Assembly (NCBI RefSeq): GCF_000204055.1
Contig: NW_006768778.1
Location: 1,146,783-1,210,782 of the forward strand
Source of the DNA: Melampsora larici-populina 98AG31
Lineage: Eukaryota; Basidiomycota; Pucciniomycetes; Pucciniales; Melampsoraceae
DNA: 64,000 bases
Direction: 5' to 3'
Shown: positions 45,735 to 58,771 of the stretch, piece by piece
Numbering within the stretch: the stretch's first letter is position 1
Layout: each line of letters begins with the position of its first letter
The notes under the pieces: model-generated
Databases searched by the model: none
Told to the model about the DNA's origin: nothing
What the model saw: only the letters and a program-made list of their open reading frames with translations
Position numbers and translations under genes: made by a program

Positions 45735-47872
45735 ATCTCACCTACACACTACTCCTGCACGGCCTCACAACTACATCACATCAGTGATAGAGAGCCTGAT
45801 CCAAAGAGGAGTGTAAGTTTTTGATGAGCTGCAGGGAGGCAAGAATGGAAAGGAGCTGGGACAAGTTATAGAATAAGATTTGCTTTTCCTACACAGCTTC
45901 TGAAAATCACAATGAAAGTTGTTTGAAGTGCTGCTGATGTCTGGATTGGTTTCAAATCTATCAAGAGTCAATACAGGGGCACAATTCTGGCACTGGATCT
46001 GGCTGACAAGGATGTCTTGTAGTATCTACTACAATATGTAGTAGGATTATGATGTAGTAGGATTTTCTGTGATCTGACAATCAACAAAGAATTCATTGAT
46101 AATGATGAACAAATTTGTGCAATGACATACATAGTGGGAAATATAAATATGGCCAAACTAATCTCTCTGATGGCATCACTTTCTTTAAAGGCCTGGTTGG
46201 CTTGGCAGGATTTTGGTCTTTCTGCATAAGATTTGACCAGTAGGAGTAGCACTACAACAAAATCAAAAACTCAATTGTTGGGATGAATGATTCAGAAAAT
46301 ATGCCAAAAAGAATTTCAAGAAATCACACACAGTTCTTGGATGGGCTTGGCAGAAATGGTGAATATTCAAAACATGAATGAGAGATCAACTTAAAGATAA
46401 ATTATAAACAAAAGTTAAAAAGGTAAACAGTTTACCTACCAGGAATTCAATAGCAACAAGAAAAATCGCCTTGAAAAGATTGATGGTGATTTTTTTATGA
46501 AACGGGATTGATGTGGGTGTTGTTGATGCAAGTGAAGTCTTGAAATCTTTGATTATGTTCCCATATACTCAGATTGTCTCCTCAATGGGTTGAATAACTG
46601 ATAACAGTGCCACTGATGCAATCTTAGAAAGACAAGCTGCAGTGATGAAGGTATTTGAAAAGAGATTGTAAGTTCAGGCTGGGATGGGTGAGAAGATTGA
46701 TAAAGGCCCATCTTTGATTACCCTCTCTTTTCAAATATTTTGAACACTGTAACTTGTCATTCTAGGACTCCATCAGTGGCATTGTGATCACTTCAACCCA
46801 TCTGGGAGACAGTTTGAGTAAGTAGAAGCATAGTTAAAGGTGTCAAGACTTCACTCAGATCAACTCCTACATCATGTTCCTGAGTTAGTATGAAGGAAGA
46901 AGTGAAATATATCAATGCGCATTTTAAGAAAAGTAATTTTAAGAAAAGCATCTGTTTTACGAGAAAATTGAATTCTTAAGATTTGAATTTGAAGACTTTA
47001 TTTTTGTGAAATGAGTTTCAAGATGGGTGATGAGGACTCTGAGGGCAAAGAAGAAATCGACTGGGGTTCTTATAGATTTTTTGACTCGAGCGGAACCTAC
47101 AGCTCAACGTAAGTGCCGGCCATGGTTCAGACCATCAACATCGTCTGAGAAGAAATTTATGTATGTAATTCGGACGGCAAGAGTCTCTACAAAGTACAGC
47201 TTGGAACTCTGTCGAGTTTATTGCTGGAGGCATCCTTGATTGCAAAATGAGGAGACAATGGAAAAGTCAAACGGCGCAAGTTATGGTCGCATAATTAGCT
47301 CATACATCAATACCACCTTTTTGAACATTTGGATCCATCCGATAAGATTTGAAATTCCCTCAGTTCTGAGATCATTTAAACTTACGTTCCGGACACCTAA
47401 ATCATAAAATCCCTCAAACATTTGGCCGTCTTTCTCCATCCATCGTGCATTGACTCTCCCAATGGATGCTTAGCGAGGCAGAAGCATAAGTCTTAATTGA
47501 GCTCTTTGGGGTGATCAATCGTAACCAAAACAGTTCATAAGAGGTGTAAATGAGATAAATTGTACTAACCTGAAGTTGAAATTTTTTGGTCTATGTACAT
47601 ACTGATCAATTTCATCTTTGCCTAGATACTTCATTACCTTCGTAATTCCTAAAATACATTCTCACCTACGCATCAGTCCTACAGGCTCTTCACGGCCACG
47701 CTACAGCAGCCATAGAGAGCCTGAACCACCGAGGGGCGTGAGTTTCTGGTGGGCTAGGGGAGGTAAGAATCAGGAGGGGCTATGATGAAAAAGGCTGCAG
47801 AACCAGATCTGATTTCCCTACATAGCTTCAGGGAATGACGATGAAAATTGTTTGAAGTGCTGCTGATGTGAA
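45735..47872. repeat. Two diverged copies of a 190-bp repeat
   Basis: 45740-45945 and 47680-47872 share, in order, CATAGAGAGCCTGA/GATAGAGAGCCTGA, GGAGGCAAGAAT/GGAGGTAAGAAT, CCTACACAGCTTC/CCTACATAGCTTC and TTGTTTGAAGTGCTGCTGATG. The first copy is more AT-rich. Family unknown. Confidence 0.6.
46505..46880. repeat. Foldback element with arms of about 150 bp
   Basis: The left arm (46505-46672) and the reverse complement of the right arm (46728-46880) share GTGAAGTCTTGA, ATGGGTTGAA, GCCACTGATG and ATATTTGAAAAGAGA (one mismatch in the left arm). Centre about 55 bp. No ORF. Confidence 0.7.
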
Positions 47873-48199
47873 CAGTCACTACTCGCAGCAATGGACAGAT
47901 TTTGTGACGATGCTGATTCAAGTTTGTGTAAAAGGTTTCAAATGAAAATTGAACTCGAGCTAAATTTTTATAGTAAAATCTGAGTGTAAAGGTCCAATTA
48001 GGGTTAATTTAAGGTTTAAAGACCGATTTGAACCGAATTTGAACATCGACTTTGAGTTTTCAATTTACGAACCAATCCAAACCAATTCATCCATCCCCAT
48101 CATCACTATCGAAAAAAATCAACAAATCAACATAAACTCATATCATATCATTCCAGGGGTACTCGTTATCAGATACCCCTACCTATCCACATCTTCAAG

Positions 48200-51014
48200 A
48201 TGTCTCAAATTTATCAAAAACCTCAATCTAAACCGGCCTCAGAGTACAATGCTATAGAGACGACTCACAAATCAAGTCCTAGTTTCGATGCTGAAGCTGA
48301 TGCTGCTCGGGTTCTTCAAGATACAAAAGCTTTCGTTAAAGACCGAGATACCTTAGTATCAGTTATCAATCAATCCGACAATCTTCTTTCTCGTCTTCGT
48401 GAATTCGGTCAAGATCATTGGATGTTAGCTTACCCAAATGACTCAGTCAAATCGAACATTTCACAAACCGGACTTTCTAACATCGGTCCACACTTACGTC
48501 GAATCGCTTCAGAGTTTGATGGGAATGGTAATGTCACTAGGCCATCTTGTCACCCACGTTCGGCTACCACTATCGAGTCTGTTCACGATGTTCAACCTTC
48601 AGGAGTCCTTAACATCCTCGCTGTGGATCATCCTAGCTTACCTGGACGTCGAACTTCTGGCGCTATCAAAGATATTGAATCGTCTTTACTCATGCGTCAA
48701 TCTTTGGCTTCAATGTTATGTTCTCGCTTGGAATCAGTTCAGTCTCATCTTGGTGACCTTCGTACTCGTGTCATGGATCAAAACTCTAGAATCCTGGTGA
48801 CCGGTGATTTAAATGCTGGAAAATCTACTTTTGTGAATGCTCTTTTGGGAAGAGAAGTAGCTCCTACCGATCAACAACCATGTACTGAGGTGATGTGCGA
48901 GATTTTGGACATGTCACATAATAGTTCCAAGGAAGAGATTCATGCGATACCACATGGTATGACTTACAATATGGAGGACACTTCAACCTATGATATTTTT
49001 GAAATTGAACGCTTGTCCGAATTAGTCTCTCAAGCTAATGACGAGGATGAAGATGAGCAATCGAGTCCATACCAATTACTCAAAGTATGTTCACTTCGTC
49101 ACTACTCATCTTACCCAAACATGTCTTCATCTTATTAAACCTTTGTCTGTCTTCTCTACAGGTTTATATTGCCCCTCAAACCGCGATTCAAAAGCAATCT
49201 GAAGATTCTCCCCGCACGGATGCCATCTCCTTACTTCGTAATGGAAATATTTCAGTCTCCTTCATTGATTCACCTGGTCTCAATCGTGATACACTTTCAA
49301 CTATGGAATTATTCTCAAAACAATCTACAATTGATGTGGTAGTCTTTGTAGTAAGTGCTGAGAACCAATTCACACTCTCAGCCCAAGAATTTTTATGGGC
49401 TGCAAGTCAAGAGAAAGCCTATGTGTTCGTAGTCGTCAATAAATGGGGTGGTATTAAAGATAAAGTTAAAGCTGAAAGAAGGATTCGAGAACAATTGAGA
49501 AAACTTAGTCCAGGGACTTGGGAAGAAAGAACTGAATTAGTTCATTTTGTTGATTCTCAAGATGCTATTATCTCAACTCAAGTTGGATCTAATGCACCTT
49601 TTGATCCTTTTGATCATTTACAACGTTCTCTTTCTTCTTTTGTCTTCTTACGTCGATCGATTTCTAAATTACAGCCAGCTCAAACTTACACTCGTCATCT
49701 ACTTCAAGACCTTTCAGTCATCTCTCAAATCAATGTTGAAGCAGCTCAAAAGCTCTATGAAGAAGGTAACAACCGTCTCAGGAGTGCTTTACCGCGTTAC
49801 GAGCAGTTATTAGCCACTTCGAGTGTTTTAGAAGATAGTGTTTGTAAGATTGAAGAAGACACCGTCATCAGCGTTCATCGCTCTGGCAAACAAATCCTTA
49901 CCTCGGCTATTCAACAAATCAAGCTGGGTGAACTTCCGATTTTCCCAGAAACGCTCGGCTTACCTAAGCCTTACTTTCCAGTTTACGATGGTCTATTGAC
50001 GATCTTTCAGTATGCGGAAGATGTTCGAAAGGCTTTCTTAGCTGCATTAGAGGATAGTGTCATGGTTGCAGAGGACGTAGCTCGAGGCTGTACTGCCAAG
50101 GCTGTGGAGACCATCAGACATGATCCGGCAACCACCGATATCTTGAGCCAAGATGACACCAAAGTTCGCACCTTCAACCCCAAGGCAATGTTCTCCCGCA
50201 GACGTCGATTTGGTCTCTCGAGATCTGCTGCATCAAACGGCGACAACGCTGAGGCTCGTCAACTACAAGAATTTGCAGCTGCTACCAAGTCCTTGGGTGT
50301 TGCTGGCTTTGGTGATTTGATTGATTTCGATAGATTGAATTGGTTTGGTGGTCGTACAGAAGATTTATCAAAAGTAGAAGAAGAGAGTGCTTTGACTCAT
50401 GGATCATGGATCGGTAGTGTCGGTCTTGGAACTCTCACACTCTTTGGAACTGGTGTGACAGGCGGTAGAGCATTTGTAGAAACTATGGTGAAAGTTTCTG
50501 AGATCCTTGGTAGTAAAGGTGCACGTAAATGGACTGGTGCTGCAATTGGTATCATGAGTGAGTTTTATTCATTTTCTATCTCCTTTTGGTCTTTCAAAGT
50601 TTACTCACTTCTTTTTCGTACCTGAATTATTCACCGGTAGCCGTTGCATTTGGAGTATACCTTATTGCTGACATCCCACGTGCAATCCCTCACAACATTG
50701 GACGTAAACTTGAACGAGAATTAAATGAATTAGTTTCCTCATGTCCAGATGCACCCACAAGTTGGGTCGAAAGTGAAGTAGAAAGACTTACGAAAGAAAC
50801 ACGAAAAGTGGTCAGATTGGCAGGATGGGATTTAAGACAAAGGTTTAGAAGTGCATTAGAAGAAGCTGGAGTGGAAACTGATGGAGCTAAAGCTGAAGTT
50901 CAAAAAGCTATTGAAGCATTGGCTTGGCTTGAAGGATTTGGTGAAGAAGTGGGAAGTTTAAGAAGTTTGGTGGATGGTGATGATGCGGTTAAATTGGCTG
51001 AATGGAAACGTTGA
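48200..51014 (+). CDS. FZO1: Mitofusin, mitochondrial outer-membrane fusion GTPase
   Basis: Exons 48200-49084, 49162-50557 and 50641-51014 join in phase to 884 residues. Dynamin-family GTPase motifs: G1 GDLNAGKST (202-210), G2 Thr in PCTEV, G3 DSPGLNRD (from 331), G4 NKWG (388-391). The G4 motif is usually NKxD/NRFD; Asp is Gly here. Two hydrophobic stretches near 710-775 (SWIGSVGLGTLTLFGTG and IMTVAFGVYLIADIP) are the membrane hairpin, followed by an Arg/Glu-rich coiled-coil tail typical of Fzo1. Length agrees with fungal Fzo1 (about 850-900). Role: GTP-driven tethering and fusion of mitochondrial outer membranes. The start ATG 48200 is the first in frame after an A-rich leader. No sign of decay. 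Confidence 0.92.
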
Positions 51015-52095
51015 AAAGTTAAAAAAAATGTGCGCTTTTTTTCCCAACAAAGCTTTTATGTTTTTTTTTTTCAAGAAAAAATCATTATAATGTTATCAGA
51101 TTTGTTTAGACTTATATCAAGTCGCTTTTCGCTCTGTTTTCGGTTTCAATTTGGTGGATTTGTTTTTTTTGCTCGTTTCTTTTTGTTGTTTTAGATGTTT
51201 TTCAATTTGATTTACATAAATAAAGGTGTAGTACAATTAAATTGAGAAAAAATTATACACGTTGATCATGAGCTATTTACCATTCATTTTTTTTATTTTG
51301 ATTATTGTCAATCTTTATCATCCAATTTTTTCTTCCATGATTTGGCATGCTATATCATCACCACAGCTGGAGAATCCAATCAAATTCAAAAAATCAAATT
51401 CAAAAAAAAAGTTTGTTTTCCTTTTGTGGTATATATTTCATGATTTTAGAATACACGAAAAATTTGTCTGGTTTTCTTTTTTGAAATGAAATGATTATGT
51501 TTATAAGACTGATATGATAATCCAGTGCTCCAATGTGAGAAATTGGGCTATGCGAAATTCGAATAGATATCTCATTTGGACGAACCGCCTCAAAATATAG
51601 CCTCCAAGATAATATAAGTCAATAACACTCGCCAGAAACTTTTTTCGACCCTTTTTCCCTTCACTGTCATTCTTAGTCTCTTTCATGTCGATCTTTATTG
51701 AATTTAAATGATTCTCATCTGAAATCAATGTAATTGTAAAAACTTCCTTCTTCGTATTGAACTTTTCCGCTTTTTTTCATTTTGTAAAAAGATCCTTCCA
51801 ATTGTTTTTGATGACAAATTTTGCCCTTTTGAAACTTTGAGAAAGACTACAAAATGGAATCGTAAAAACTTCAGTTGTTTAATTCATTGGTACGTCAAAG
51901 GATTTGCTATGTGTTATTTATTTTCTTAGTGGTATTATGAAATTGTATCGCACTAAAAATTAAAATCAAGAATTATGGACATGCATTGCTCCACAGCCTT
52001 CATATCTTGCGATCGTTTGTTTCTGATTAATATTTTACGTGTAGACTCTTCTAGATGGGCAGTGACTGGACCTGACTTTGAAGGTAATATATCGA
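51015..52095. other. 3' flank of FZO1, AT-rich, no gene seen
   Basis: T-rich runs follow the FZO1 stop (51045-51075), consistent with a 3' UTR and terminator region. The remaining short ORFs are not credible. Confidence 0.45.
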
Positions 52096-53123
52096 TGTCA
52101 GCCCTGAGTACTAAACCAGAGTACCAATGGGCGACGTATTATAATAAAAACCTTAAAAAATAGCAATTACAACTCAAGGCTCAGTTTCAAGAGTCAAGTT
52201 ACATATGATTTAGCATATGTAACATGTGCAGAACTTAAATCAAAGGGTGTGAACATACATAACTTTGATGCAAACCAAAGCTACATATATTTCACAGCCG
52301 TAACACATATGTAACAAGTGAAATATACTTATAATACAATAGTAACTGTCTTACTGTAATTAACCTAACCATAGAACCACAATTTGTGCGCACTTGTAGT
52401 CCAAAGATTTCCAAGGTTCAGACTATATAAACCCTGGAAATCCAACCAAATTGAGAAGAAGAACATTGTCACATTATTATTCAACAACTACACAACTTTG
52501 CTTTTATTCATCTTCCTAGAACCTTTAAACTTTGCTTTTCAATAACCAAACTTTAAAGGCCTGATTCTACAAACCTTGAAACTCAAACCTTGTGTCTTGT
52601 TGCTTATTCTGTGTGCTCATTCAACTTTGTTTCTGATTAGACTCCATAATCAGTATTTCTGGTAATATCCATTTGGTGGAATTACTTGTAAGGAAGTAGT
52701 CCTTGAGTATTGCTCATATCAGATTTGGGATTCATCTGATATAAGAAACTCTAAATCTACGGGGAAATCTCTATTAGTCAGAGTGTAAAGTTCCCGGTGT
52801 TATAATAGACCTTAACACCACCTTCTTTGACCTTTCTTAGAATAGAAGAGGATCAAATTAGGATTGAGAACTGCGCGTCAGTTGCTCTTCTTTTTAATTA
52901 TTGTAAAGACAATAATTAACCCAAAATCCCTGGGCTAAAGCCTTTGTTTAAAGGTCAACTAACTGCAGTCTTTACTTGTTTATTGCAAGTAAAGCTCTTA
53001 CGCCCACGTCTCTACCCATTCACACTTGTAGATCTTGATCTACACGACTTTAGTAGAAGTTATTAGACTTTCTACAACATTTTTATTGACTCTACTAGCC
53101 TAACAGACGCTAGTAGGCTCACA
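52096..53123 (+). repeat. 5' LTR of the outer element (1028 bp)
   Basis: Terminal TGTCAG...CTCACA; TATATAA at about 52425-52431 may be the promoter TATA box. Matches the solo LTR at 16677-17981 in blocks along its whole length. Confidence 0.75.
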
Positions 53124-54683
53124 TTTGGGGGCCTCATCCGGGTTTTAGAACCTTTATTCATTTTTTTTGAGCGTGTTATAGCTCAGTCTCAATAGTAAAC
53201 TTAAAAGAAAAAAAAGCATTTCATTTCATTCTTTTAATCAACCTTTAAATGCAAAAACTGAGGAAAGCTCAGCATTTTTTGATTTTAGGATAATAGCTTG
53301 GAGGAAAGAAAGAAATTCTTTCCCCCCCCAATTTCGCATTTTTTTTAATTTTTTTAATTTCTTTGAGAAATAGGATCAATAGTTGATCCATCTACATTTC
53401 AATTACATATAGTTCATTGTTGAATTATATATAATAAAATTATTATTGTGTTGTGTAATATAGCCAAACACGTGGCTTACATATAATTACACCCACAGAC
53501 CACTCGGTGATCTGTGTATTTAATACACCCACGCGGCAATTATACGAAAGCCCCGCGCGTGGTCCGACAGCCACCACAGTACATTGACATTGCTCAATTT
53601 CGAAATCAGCTCAGCATTTCGAATTCAACCACCTACCACCCTATCACCAATACCATACGATCGATCGATCGATTGAATTACCCGGTATTGTATCCAACAA
53701 GACCTCTTGCTGTGAAGAAAAGGAAAAGTCAGTACGAGTTCCTTTGATTAGAAAATTGAAGAACTCACAAGATCGATCAAACAAAACTGATACAATTGGT
53801 TTATTGATATTTCTTCTTTGAAACCTTCTTTGCTTTTGATTCAGTGTAAATTCAATCAACAAGCAATTGACTCCACAGGACCATCAAGTGGTGAGTGAAA
53901 TTGTATCTACTGAAATCGACCAACGTCTATCATTGCCCAGAATCACATTGGATTTCATTTCTTCTACATAGTATCATCGGATCAAGTAAAGTGATTTATC
54001 AGACTCAGCTTGATAATCAAATAGATCAATAGCTGATTATATCTTTATTTAATAGTTTCTTTTGTCTCATCAACGTTATAAAACCGATTGATTGATAATC
54101 ATATTGATTTTAGATTTTCTTCCTTATCTCGATTGTTCTGAATTCAATCAGAGGATATACTCAATCGAGTGATCACCTTTAGATTTTTTAAATTGAAACG
54201 ATTTTTTCTGAAAGAAGCTTAGAGTAAGCCGCTTCCGTTTCAGTTCTATCAAAGTTTATGATAGATACTGATATAAAGAATTATTATTCTCCCATTTGTC
54301 TATTTGCTTGAATTTTAATAGGACTAACCAATTGACCACATCGACTGCTTGACTTTTGAGATATTTTCTTTTTTTCAAATTATCTTAATAAGACCATAGG
54401 AATACTTTAGACGCGTTTCTAACCACACCACTACCTTTTGATCAACATGGTTGCCTTGATCTTTTCTTTTGATTAGTGTAATTCAATAGAACCGATTGAT
54501 CACTTGGAAACATAGGAAAACAAGTCATTGCAAATCTCAGCAAACAGTTGATGATTGTTTCTTTTTAATCTTGAATCATTTTTTTCACTCATTGAGTTTT
54601 AAGAGTGTTACCTATTGGTAAAGACTCGTTCAATAAGTGTACAGAACTATTCTAGTAAAACAATAACTTGAATATCAAGATAC
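53124..54683 (+). other. Leader of the outer LTR element, non-coding
   Basis: Begins with TGGGGGCCTCATCCGGGT (primer-binding-site candidate, from about 53126). The only sizeable ORF (53514-53747) has no recognisable feature. AT-rich, with poly-T runs at 53160-53170 and 53340-53360. Confidence 0.55.
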
Positions 54684-55496
54684 TGTCAACAAGCACGTTA
54701 ATAGAACGTCGAGTGAACTAGGATTCACGGAATCTTCAAAGATCAAATCAAAAGAATAAAGAGGTGATTTCAAGATCAAGGCGTGGCTATTACTAACCAG
54801 AGAGGATTTAACAGAAGTTGAACGGTAACTGGAGTAATATGGACGCGGATGATAGATTGAAAGCAACTAGTTTAAACTAATGTTTAGATTAATGATCTTC
54901 TCAGGAATGCAGAAACAAAAAACTAAGAGAAAACAAGGTGGTTCTTATACTCAAAACAAACATCACTCGAACAAAACAATTATCAAATATCTGAAATAAG
55001 AACACGGAAATCCGTTAAGATGACATTTAATAAATCCCAAAGAGATCATCCACCAAACCTATAGTTCCCTTTTCAAGTAGTATCCCAAAATCAAGGAGGT
55101 CATCACCCCATCCGGTCGTATGTAATCCCAGACCATTGGACTAACGTTTCCCAGGCGTTTATGTCCGAATTGGTTTTAGATGAATTTGAAACTCGAGCTG
55201 GGTCCTCCAACCAACTCGAGAGTCAAGAACTGAGACTTCTACTCCCTTCAGGGGATCATAACTTCTTTAATTAATTCAATCTTACTTTCCACAGTTAATT
55301 TGAATTAGTTAATGGATGTTATATAAAAAAGATATTATGAAAAATTTAAAATTATATGTAATGTAGAAAAGAATGATTCTGATGTAAAGTGAGAAAAGAG
55401 TAAAGAAAATATGACAGTAGTCTTTCATGTATGGTTCCGCGCTTCCATTTGTTAGTTAGAGGATATGTCACGTAGGGACATATGCCCTGGCTGACA
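54684..55496 (-). repeat. 3' LTR of the chromovirus
   Basis: 813 bp, nearly identical to 62394-63206; the minus-strand polypurine tract GAGGGAG lies directly before it. Confidence 0.95.
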
Positions 55497-55537
55497 CTCC
55501 CTCAGACAAAAAAAAAAGAACGAAAAAAATGTTTAAA

Positions 55538-58500
55538 TCATTTTTTAGTGATTCTTTCTTCCCGTGCTTCTTTTCTAAACTTTTGCAATAATGCCGTCCC
55601 GTTTGGGATTTCCTCCTCTTGCACCCATCTTGATAAGTCCGGTGACTTATTCTTGAATGAAACAAGAAACTGACGGACTTTTTTGTTCCCTTTTGTTACA
55701 ACGCGTTGTTGTAACACTCGTTGTATTTCTCCCTCTTCCTCTGTTATCTCTGGAGCTGCTTTTTTATTGGCGGTTCTTTTTGGAAATTTCTCAGAGTCTG
55801 AAGACAAATACATTTTCATCAAAGACACAGGGAACACTGGATGTCTTCTTGAGTAGGATCCTTGTAGATCTAATTCCGCAGCGTTGCTGCCAACCATCTT
55901 AACAACAGTAAATGGTCCAATAAATGGATCCTTCAATTTCTGGTTACAGTTCAAATTATTGAAGTGAATGGTTGACAATAAGACCTGATCTCCTGCTTTA
56001 AAAGGAGGAGTCGTATGAGTCTTATCCCATCGCTGTTTTTCATAAGCAAAGGCCTTCGTTATGCATTCAGCGGCATGTAACCATGCCAATTCTTGCATAT
56101 GGGAAAAATTTCCCGCCGAAGGATGGATATCCAGTTTTCCCAATTTCTTATTGGTCAGCATTCGCGGGTTCTGAGGTATATAACCTCTTTCCAATTCGAA
56201 TGGTGTCCTCCCAGTACTTGAATGTACACTGCTATTATAAGCAAACTGTAATCCCGGCAGGAGAGAAACCCAGTCATGCGTAAAACCCTCGCTATCTTTG
56301 TATAATAGCCCGAATGCACAATAACGTCTGATCAAGTCCTCCATTGTTTGGATGGTCCTCTCTGCCAGTCCATCCGTTTGTGGATGGTGAGCTGTAGAGA
56401 GTTTCAGATCACACCCCGCTATTTGCATCAGAGATGTCCAAAATTCGGATGTAAATTTGGGGTCCCTGTCGCTAATGATAGCGCTCGGTAATCCACATTC
56501 ATTCAATGCATTTTTCCACCAAAGATGAGCAAGTCCCTTCGCGTCAATGTCTTTATGACACGGAATAAACTTTGCTTTTTTGGACAATCGGCAAACAATG
56601 ACCAATGCGGAGTTGTATGAAAGTTCACCCGCAGGTGGTAAACCTGTTACAAAGTCCATGTTGATTATTTCCCATGGCTTCGTTGGTTTTTGTATCTCTT
56701 GCAGGAGACCAAATGTTTTTCCAGTCTTCCGATTCCCTTTCTGACAGGTATCGCAAGAACTAATGTATTCTATCACATCTTGGTTGTAATTTAACCACCA
56801 AGCCGTATTCTTGATACGGTTCAGAGTCTTTTCCAAACTGAAATGTCCCGCGAGTATATCGTCGTGACATAATTTCAGTATCTGCTCCTTCATGCTTTCA
56901 TGAACAACTAGCCGATGTGATCCCTGCTTTCGGTAATACAATAGATCGTCCTCAAAGATAAATCAGCCTTGGTGAAAAAGCTTCTTCCAAGGTTCGTCTA
57001 AAGAACTGATAATTTCGTGATTCGTGTTATTATCCGGTTTCTTCAAGACTATGATTATTTTCTTCATATTTGGACATAAGGTATACCCTTCTGCTACGCT
57101 GTAGTAGAACTCGTTCTCGAGATCTACGACGTGCAGGCCAAAAATTTCAGCATCATCCTCTGGTGCAACACACGCAGGATTATCGGAATTATTTGGCATT
57201 GGGTTTCGGGACAAACAATCAGCATTTTGATGTTTGTCTCCTGCTCGGTGGCTGATAGTCATCCTTCCTCGATATTCTTGGATGGCTATTTGCCACCGAA
57301 ACATGTGTCGGTTAGGTGTCTTCATCCCCAGCAGACTTTTTACTGCTGAACAATCAGTCACCACTTCGAAAGTGCTGCCGTCTAGGTAGTAATGCAACTT
57401 CTCTAATGCCCATACCACTGCAAGACATTTGAGTTGAGTTGCACCATATCTCAGTTCGCCGTTTCGCAACGAGCGTGAGATGAAGCAAATTGGAACCTCA
57501 ATCTCTCTTCCGTCAACTACCTGTTTTTGGTGTAACGCTGCTCCTAGTCCTACAAAACTAGCATCGGTATACACGATGAAGGGTTTATCGAAGTCTGGCA
57601 AGGACAACAATGGTGCCTCTTGTAGCATTTTCTTTAGAGTATCAAAAGCCCTTTGTCTCTCATCCGTCCATTCAAACGCTTCGTTGCGACGAATCAACCT
57701 TGTTAGAGACAGTGCGACTAATTGATAGTTTTTTATATATTGTCTATAGTATCCACACATCCCTAGAAAACTCTGTACCTCTCTTACAGTCGTTGGAGGC
57801 TGGATGTGACTAATTGCTTTAACTTTGTTCCCATCAACTGACATCAGAATACCAGACACGATATGCCCAAGTACTTTAGTTGATTGAAATGCAAAATGGC
57901 ATTTTTTGAAGGCCAAAGTTAAATTAATTTGTTCTAGTTTAGTAAACACCCGGCGCAGATGCTCAGCGTGATCTGCAGTGTTTTTTGAATGGATAATGAT
58001 ATCATCTATATATATCGTCATCCATCCCTCTCGAATTTCTTTGCTGAATGTTTTGTCCATTGTTTGTTGAAATACTGATGGTCCATTTTTTGGTCCAAAC
58101 GGCATTCTAAGATATCGATACATCCCACAGTGTGTGATAATTATTAAATAATTACTCGCACGTTCTGTGTTTCGAAATTGATGGTATCCTTTATATCCAT
58201 CCAACAATGATATTCTTGTAGCTCCCTTAAGCCCATGTAATATCGAGTCAATCCGTGGCATCCCATACACATCTGATACAGTATGATCATTCAGAGAACG
58301 AAAATCACCGCACATCCTCTTTTTCCCGTTCTGATATTGTATTATCACGGGTGAAATAACACATTCACGAGGTGTACGGTCAATTTCCTCAAGAACACCA
58401 AGGTCCAATAACTCTTGTATGTTTTCCTCTATGTCCTTTCTTTTCTGTGGACTACATGGATAGGCTTTCTTCTTTAGGCTCGAGGGCATCTTATCTTTAT

Positions 58501-58747
58501 CGATATTAAGATTAATATCAAATTCATCAACTGTTACTTCACCAAGTTGCCTTTTCCCATGAGCAAATACCATCGGAAAATCTCGAATGACTTCCGATAA
58601 TAATTCTCTGTCCTCGAATGGTAGCGCGGTATCCCAAGTTGCCTCAGAGAACGCTTTCTCGAATTCCTCTGGCTCAACCGTTGGGATACCCCTCATCACG
58701 CATTCTTTTTTCTCACTGCTCCCAGCTACAACAGTTATTCGTTGCAC
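55538..58747 (-). pseudogene. Chromovirus pol: RT, RNase H, integrase, chromodomain; internal TGA
   Basis: Reading from 58747: RT with ISLLDGYKGYHQFR, LRMPFGPKNGPSVFQQ and the catalytic YIDDII; RNase H with FIVYTDASFVGLGAAL and GDKHQNADCLSR. After LFHQG a single in-frame TGA (56963-56965) precedes FIFEDDLLYYRKQ. Integrase follows: zinc finger HDDILAGH ... SSCDTCQKG, then catalytic Asp in MDFVTGLP, Asp in ISDRDPKF and Glu in HHPQTDGLAERTIQTMEDL. The C-terminus (EIQRVLQQRVVTKGNKKVRQ, FLVSFKNKS, SRWVQEEEIP) has the chromodomain pattern, used by chromoviruses to aim at chromatin marks. Without the TGA the whole would be one polyprotein. Confidence 0.92.
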
Positions 58748-58771
58748 AGGGATTGTCTTTTCATATGTTAA

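Noticed and set aside
47009..47296. Possible small gene: ATG near 47012 with EEIDWGSYRFFDSSGTYSS and a later open stretch NSVEFIAGGILDCKM
   Set aside because: The introns needed would be too short or out of phase, and no family is recognised; left unannotated.
53514..53747. 78-codon ORF in the leader of the outer LTR element
   Set aside because: No domain, not in the expected gag position, and the leader is otherwise non-coding.
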